Shown here one piece after another: positions 58,166 through 64,000 of a DNA stretch of 64,000 bases (positions are counted from its first letter, which is position 1; every line of letters begins with the position of its first letter). The stretch covers positions 133,578,277 to 133,642,276 of the forward strand of contig OX352761.1 in NCBI GenBank assembly GCA_947095585.1, written 5' to 3'. This DNA comes from Nephrocerus scutellatus (taxonomy: Eukaryota; Arthropoda; Insecta; Diptera; Pipunculidae). The translations under genes and the position numbers were made by a program. The notes beneath the pieces were generated by a model that saw nothing but the letters and a program-made list of their open reading frames with translations, did not search any database and was not told where the DNA came from.

Positions 58166-61100
58166 TTATCTCGATGTTTTTTTCTCATCGTATTTTGTGT
58201 CGGCTGTCTCCTCCTCGAAGTCTTCATCGTCACCGAAAAGCAAAGCTTCAAGACTCGTCTCGAAGTTAGATTTCTTACGCAGAATGGGATTGGCTGGTTC
58301 TGTTGGAAGACGTTCAGTTGTTGATGCGGTTAACGCTGCAGCTGAGGGAGAGTGCGTTTGGGATTCGCTCTCTTGAGCAGAAGCTTCTACTGTTGCTGTC
58401 GTCGAGGTAACTGGAGATGGTGCGATCTCCATTCGACTGGCCAGAGCTATGGGCATATTGTTGTGTGAGTGATTGGAGTCTTCGTCGTCGTTAATCTTGT
58501 ATCCCGGGGGATAGATTGGCTTAAAACCCCCCTGCAATTCTGGCTGGAAGCTGTCCAGCCCGAAGGTTTTAGTGGTAGTTGTCTCAGCTGTCATTGTCAC
58601 AGCCGTGTCTGATGGACCTGCTTGGGACTCAGGGGCTACATCGGCTCGATTGATGTTGTTCTTTTCGTATAAGGAACTTTCAGTTGAAGCAACGCCGTTG
58701 TACACATTCCAGCCATTGGATGGGGCATTTGTTGCTAAGCCAAGACTTACACTCGGATAGAATGGAGCCATGAAATCCTTTTCGAAGTTTTGGCCGCGAG
58801 TGTCGAAATCTTGGTTCAGGCCATCTTCGGTTTGACTGTCACGGATCTCATGAATCACTGTTGAGGCCAAGTTGATGTTGGAAAATTTGTTGGCACCATT
58901 TTGATAAAGTCCAGGTCCACCTCGGTAACGATTTGGCTCAGTTGGCGTGTATGCAACGGCAATGGCAGCTTCAGTACCCGTGAATGGAGGGTAACCGCCG
59001 TTGATGATGCGCGGAGCAATTACCACATTTGGACTACGATCGTACCGATCGACGTTTCTTAACTCTGTCATTTCGGCATATGAGGGATCAGGTTTCTCGA
59101 TGGGATAAGGAAATTTATCCTTTGGTGCAGCTGGCAGATGCTGCTGTTGTGGTTGGTGGCGCTGTGGCTGCGGTGGCGGTTGTTTCTTGTTCTTGACCAT
59201 CAAGATCGGCTCTTCTTGTGGATCGCGAACCACCGAGAATGGTGTATTCTGGTAGTCGTTAGCAGTTGCAGTGTCATAATGAGCAATCGCTGGCAATGGC
59301 TCCTTGGTTTCGGCCGATTCGTTGATGTCGCTCTCGCCGATGTTCGGCTTCATTGGGTATACGACATAGAGTCCTTGGGATGGACCGACTTTCTCGAAAT
59401 TTGTCAGCTGATTTTTGTTAGGACCTTTGGTTTCGTCGGAGTTGTTGTTGCTTTGGGTTTCTTCTGAAGTCTTCTTTTGTGATTGAAGCATTTGCAGCGT
59501 GACGACCGGTTCTAGCTTGGCCTCTTCCTCATCTTTACGGTCTTTGGCCGGGGTCACTGGCTGTGGTGGGTCGTTAATGACAAGATCATCCTCTTCTAAG
59601 GCAGCTAGTTTGTCCGGCACGTAAAGTGGTTGTTGATGTTCATGCGGTATTTGCGTATGCGAAAGAGTCTGGGCGTGCTGAGCATGCCTTTCAATTGCGT
59701 AGCTATCGGCTGGCCGGACGGGTTGTTGACGCCGGACGTGCATACGGTCGACAAACTGCTGTTGTTGTGAATTATGAGGAGGCAGACGATAGACACGACG
59801 ATTACCCTCAGATTGTGGTGGCGGCGGTGGTCCAGCTGGATAGTCTGAGATGCGATTTCCCGGATAGCGATGGGTAACCATCGGTTGACGACGATGTGCA
59901 AACTGAGGCGAGGTACTTGGACGCTTTACATATGGATGGGAACCAACGCGAATATTGCCGGGCTCCTGGTTGAAGGCAGGTCCGTGACCGCCTGAGATTT
60001 TCGCATTTGGACGAAACTGCGGCAGGATGTTGGGTAAAGCACGATCCGGATTCGGACGATTCATACCTGAAATAGGTTTGCGTGTGAACTCATTGTACTG
60101 GTAGGATGGAGTGTGTGGTCCTGATAGAGGTAGTGGTGATCCTCCATGGTGAGGACGGTTCGATGATCCCTGATGATCGCCGCCTGGTCGTGAAATAAAT
60201 CTTGGAGGTTCCATGTGTTGTGCGGGTGGAATGGTATTTTGCTGTTGTGGAAAGCTCTAGCAAAGGGGAAAAAGTAGTGTAAGAAGCGGCTTAAAACAAA
60301 TGTGTACAACAACTTACCACTTTTTGCTTCAATTGATGTTGATTGAGAGTTAGGACTTCATGTTTCTGTATCTGGATGTCGCCGCCTTGATACTGTACTT
60401 CGTTCAGTTGTTGTTGATTACTGACACTTGACGGCTTCGAACCGTCATTGCCGTTGTTTTCTTCGTTTTTCGGGAAAACTACCTGATTGGTATGTTGAAT
60501 TTGCTGCAAACTCTGGGGTTGAGCATGTCCATTCACTGTAGTCGGAACATTTGGTGTTGGTGATGGTATACGCTGACTTTCCACCGATTGATCGTCATTT
60601 GCGGGGAAGCGGATATTGCTAGAGACGAGCAGTTCCTGAGTTTCTTGTTCACCAGACATTGGAATCGTTTGCTGGAAATTAGTTGGAGGCATTGGATTCG
60701 TTTCTGGCATCTTTTTATGAAATGCTGCGGACTGCGGGGAGGCTGGAATATTTTGGAAGCTCTCAATTGGTCGAAGTCCATGTTGGAATGATGCCTGTGG
60801 TGGTGGACTATTTTGAACAGTTTCCTGGTGAATGTTTCCATGTAAACCGTGACTTGGATGTGGATAAGTGTGTGGATTTTTGAAATTTACGTTGGGAAGT
60901 TGTTGGAAACTAGATGGAGCTGGAGGTGCTTGATGAAAGCTTCCTACAGCATTTAAACCATTGAAACCAGGTTCCAAGTTCGAGTTACCGGTGGGGCTAT
61001 GTGAAAAATTTCCATTTTGGTGAAAGTTTGAAAAGCCAAGCGATGGTCTTTGCTGCAAATTTGGACTAAAGCTCGGAGCTGGAAAATTTCCAACTTGTGG

Positions 61101-62723
61101 CTTTGGTTGGGGACGTGCCATTCCACTGCTAATATCTTCACTGATTACAGTTCCATACTGAACAGGGGGTTCCTTAGCGAAAAGTGGTTCTTTTTCGACG
61201 CTGCCAAAGGAGTTAGTGCCAACGGTCTGCTGAGAACCCAATACGAAAGTAGCCGAGTTCTGTCCCGGCGATATTACTACATTGTTAATGGCACCAGGTA
61301 TTGGACGATATTGCAACACGTTTGGTTGTTGTACCTGATACTGCACATATTCATCCCTGAAGTTTTCCTGACTATTTCGGGCCGGCTTATCAGAATCGTA
61401 TTTTTGTCCTTGGGAAGGAATTGGCGCTGGAGTTGCACTGGATGTCACGCGGTTTGATTCTAATTTTGAGGACGATGGTAATGCAGATGGCAGCACTGAA
61501 TGCATGGCAAATGGTGCTGGTTGAGCTGGTGAAATGGGACGAATAAGGTTCCCCTGGGCATCAATGCCTTGATTATGTTGTTTAACGTCGTACGAGTCAG
61601 CTTCTTCATCAGCGAGTGTGTTGAAAATATCGGCAAGCGTCATTGTGTCCCTCTCATCGTTTTGACCTTCTTTCTTATTGCCGATAGCTTGATAAATGTC
61701 GCCTGGTTCAAGGATAGGCATGTGAGTACTACTCGAAATCGGACTGAAACCAGGAACAGAGGTATCTGGTTGCTGGCGATACGGCAAGGCAGTTGTGGTA
61801 GCAGCTATCGGTGCTTTGGGGAATATCGACGTTGATAATGGTATTGGCGGCTTGTGGGTGGTGGCAATAGTTGTACTTGATACTTTAGTAGTACTTGCAG
61901 TCGATGTCGATGGTTCTGGCTCTGCGCTTGAAGGAAACTTTATTGTCTTTTCGGTGGTAACTGATGGTGTCGACTGAGTGGTCGATGTTGATGCGTACTT
62001 CTTTGTTGGCACGAATTTCTTACGTGTGGTCGATGTGCGGGAAATGTAGCTTGGAGTCGATGATACAATACTTGGACGGTTGGTTGTTGTATACCTTGGC
62101 GGACTTGGCGTTGTCGTTGAGGTGGTTGTTGTTGTCGTTGTTCGTTTGGTGGTCGGAGTTGAAACAGCTTGCAATTTTGTAACATTTACCTTTTGAATGG
62201 GATAGTAATTGGGAGACGCGGGAATCTCTGGTGTTGGTGTCACTGCTGGACTGCTGGACATCACCGATTGTGTCTTCTTGTTTGTTATGTAATTCTTATT
62301 GTTACCCTGATATTTCAAGTTCGCATAAGAACTCGAGACCAGTGGATAGACAAATTTCGACGATGAGTACTTAACGGGCAAATTGAGAAAATCATGTATA
62401 TTCGGCGAGGAACTGCTGAGGACGATCTTCTCCTTTGGATCGAACACTTCATTGGCAGCCGGTTCAATGCCTGCTGGTTTCTTGGCACTAAAATCCAATT
62501 GACCAGAGATGGGATCTTTGCCAACATAAAATGGTTTGCCATCGTTAAAGATTTGATTTGGCAGAACATAGCCAGATGAGAACAGATCGTCCTCTTGCGA
62601 AGAACCACTATTGTCACGGCCTTCCAGTGGAAGATTTTCCGACGAGGTAGTAAGGTGGGATAGTACAACTGTTATTGTGCTTAGTAAGTAAGGAAATGCT
62701 ATCCACAACTTTAGCTTACCCAT
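58166..62723 (-). CDS. large secreted Pro/Gln/Thr-rich mucin-like protein, unrecognised
   Basis: The CDS is the complement of 60318-62723 and 58166-60256 (1498 residues), with a 61-bp phase-0 intron (GTAAGT...TTTGCTAG). The start is ATG at 62723, after an apparent acceptor (TTTTTGCAG) of a 5' UTR intron. The N-terminus MGKLKLWIAFPYLLSTITVV is a signal peptide; no transmembrane helix follows. A conserved-looking acidic region (about residues 35-130, with DPKEKIVLSSSSPNIHDFL) precedes a Thr/Ser-rich block (about 180-330, runs such as TTTTTTTSTTTPSPP) suited to O-glycosylation. Then come long Pro/Gln/Asn-rich stretches, and a C-terminal half with EEPILMVKNKKQ, GLYVVYPMKPN and an acidic end (FGDDEDFEEE). 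I know of no enzymatic domain here. It may be a matrix, cuticle or eggshell-associated protein, but that is inference only. Confidence 0.8.
60257..60317 (-). other. short intron of the mucin-like gene
   Basis: On the minus strand, GTAAGTTGTTG begins directly after AAGCAAAAAGTG and TTTCCCCTTTGCTAG precedes AGCTTTCCACAACAG. Splicing joins the two long frames in phase. Without it the upstream frame would stop after nine intronic codons. Confidence 0.8.
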
Positions 62724-64000
62724 TTTCGGTGTGTAAGTCTGCAAAAAGAAAAGAAAATTATCCAAATTAGTGGAAACTTAGGAGTGGCTTTAAAATATGA
62801 ATATTATTTCATTTATGTTATACAGATATTTGAACAACAGTACCTTACAACTGGAAAACACTAAATAATAAAAATAATACTTTAAATCCATTATGCTCTA
62901 GAAAAAGTTATAACAAAAACTGTAATCCTAAAAGGTAAGAAATTAATAACGTACTTCTTCTTTCTAATCAATGTGCTTCTAAGCCTTTTGGTTTAATAGT
63001 TGTTGCCCAATTAATTTGAAAACATTTATAAATAGGAGGTATAAAATTATGGAGGTAACTAGGATACGGATTTTAATTGTTTTAGTAGCCTGTTAAAAGA
63101 GTTAACATTAATTACACTTTCACATGGAGTCCATCATTATACCTGTAACGTCGGGGATACCTCGAGGCAGCCACATATGACCTCTTCTGTTTTTATTTTT
63201 TTTTTATAAATGATGTCATTTTGGTATTCAAGTCTTCCGATTGTATTTTTTGTTCTGATGGCATAAATTTATTTAATGTCATAACTGTGGCTGAAGTGGT
63301 TAGTGCGTAGGACTACTGAGGAGATGGTTTGAAGTTCGAATCGATTTCGAAGTTAACACCAAAAAGCCTTTTCACGGTCCCAACTCTTGCAAATATCTAA
63401 GGGCTTCCATACAGTTATTTACAAGACATTTCTTTGGAACAGATGAACTAATACTGTTGAGAACTTATTCATTAAATTAAATTAAAATGAATCTCTCGAT
63501 TATTGTGGTACCAAAAGCATCTTAAAATTAACTTTTTTTTATTTTTACAAGCCTACGACTAAAATGTAAGATCAATTTATCAGAGGTTCGTCCAATAAAT
63601 GTCACGTACATAATAGGAAAGTGATTAAGAGCATAATTTTTATTTAACGAAATCTTTACGACATGACTTAGCGGTAGCGTGTTTCTAACTGAGGTTTAGG
63701 GGTACTGATTTGGTTGAACAATAATGTCTTAAATTGACTTTATTTATTTATGGAGACAGTCAGGCGGCAATCAGTTCACTAAAGTCATGGGTGGCGATGG
63801 CCTTATACTCTTCTCTTAACAAGATGAGTGCGCATATTAACATACATATACATAAGGTAAGGGAGGCCTAATACGACGCTTAAATTAGCGCTTTGGCAAA
63901 TGCGAGGTAGACAAACAACTTCACACGTATCATAGCAAGACAGAGGTTTAACTAAAGCTGGACTTGAGATGATCTAGAGCGTTCAGTTCCCTGCAAATAC
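62724..64000. other. 5' flank of the mucin-like gene
   Basis: On the minus strand an acceptor TTTTCTTTTTGCAG sits about 15 bases before the ATG, so the promoter lies beyond a 5' UTR intron of unknown length. The only other recognised item is the SINE head at 63275-63425. Confidence 0.5.
63275..63425 (+). mobile_element. SINE family 1, 5' part
   Basis: The A box TGGCTGAAGTGG (63288-63299) and B box AGTTCGAATCG (63333-63343) are followed by AACACCAAAAAGCCTTTTCACGG, as in the copy at 8217 (AACACCAAAAGTATTTTTCACGG). The 3' half is not recognisable. Confidence 0.7.

Noticed and set aside
59138..59467. 109-codon plus-strand frame rich in Leu/Trp/Val
   Set aside because: Antisense shadow of the Pro/Gln-rich gene.

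Overview
This window is eukaryotic, from an insect nuclear genome, most likely a fly (Diptera). The reasons are spliced genes with short GT-AG introns beside one very long intron, fly-type proteins, and a dense mix of insect transposon families (I/LOA-type and jockey/CR1-type LINEs, mellifera-type mariner, a Ty3/mag-type LTR element, a Penelope-like remnant, tRNA-derived SINEs, MITEs). The neighbours P5CR, Prp18, CCDC124 and a CDH23-like cadherin fit a fly genome. I cannot name the species.

Layout. Bases 1-45100 are the 3' part of one plus-strand cadherin gene. Seven coding exons are recognised (5490-5669, 9823-9888, 38344-41256, 41317-41856, 41922-42040, 42116-42925, 44944-45079). They give 1587 residues in one open frame: about ten cadherin repeats, a CDH23/PCDH15-type membrane-adjacent domain, one transmembrane helix and a cytoplasmic tail ending in the PDZ ligand TTEL. 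The N-terminus lies outside the window. The 28.5-kb intron between exons two and three holds many old transposon fragments and one young insertion: a 4.7-kb Ty3/mag-like LTR retrotransposon (32516-37230). Its LTRs look identical, a 4-bp target duplication flanks it, and its single gag-pol frame carries an N-terminal SAP domain but has lost the catalytic core of reverse transcriptase.

Bases 48874-55035 hold three small housekeeping genes: pyrroline-5-carboxylate reductase (+, four exons), splicing factor Prp18 (-, three exons, tail to tail with P5CR, 150 bp apart) and a CCDC124 homologue (+, two exons). Between Prp18 and CCDC124 lie a Penelope-like GIY-YIG remnant, a minisatellite and a 118-bp tandem array. 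Bases 58166-62723 (-) encode a 1498-residue secreted, Pro/Gln/Ser/Thr-rich, mucin-like protein in two exons, which I do not recognise as a named family.

The genes do not form a pathway. They act in adhesion or mechanical linkage, proline synthesis, splicing, ribosome-associated function and, probably, extracellular matrix. I found no bacterial-type defence system, CRISPR array or structural RNA gene. The most interesting material is the mag-like element and its insertion site, a MITE family with TAAATTCTCTA ends, two SINE families, and unrelated repeats that share an AAATTTCAWNAAAATCGG-like word.
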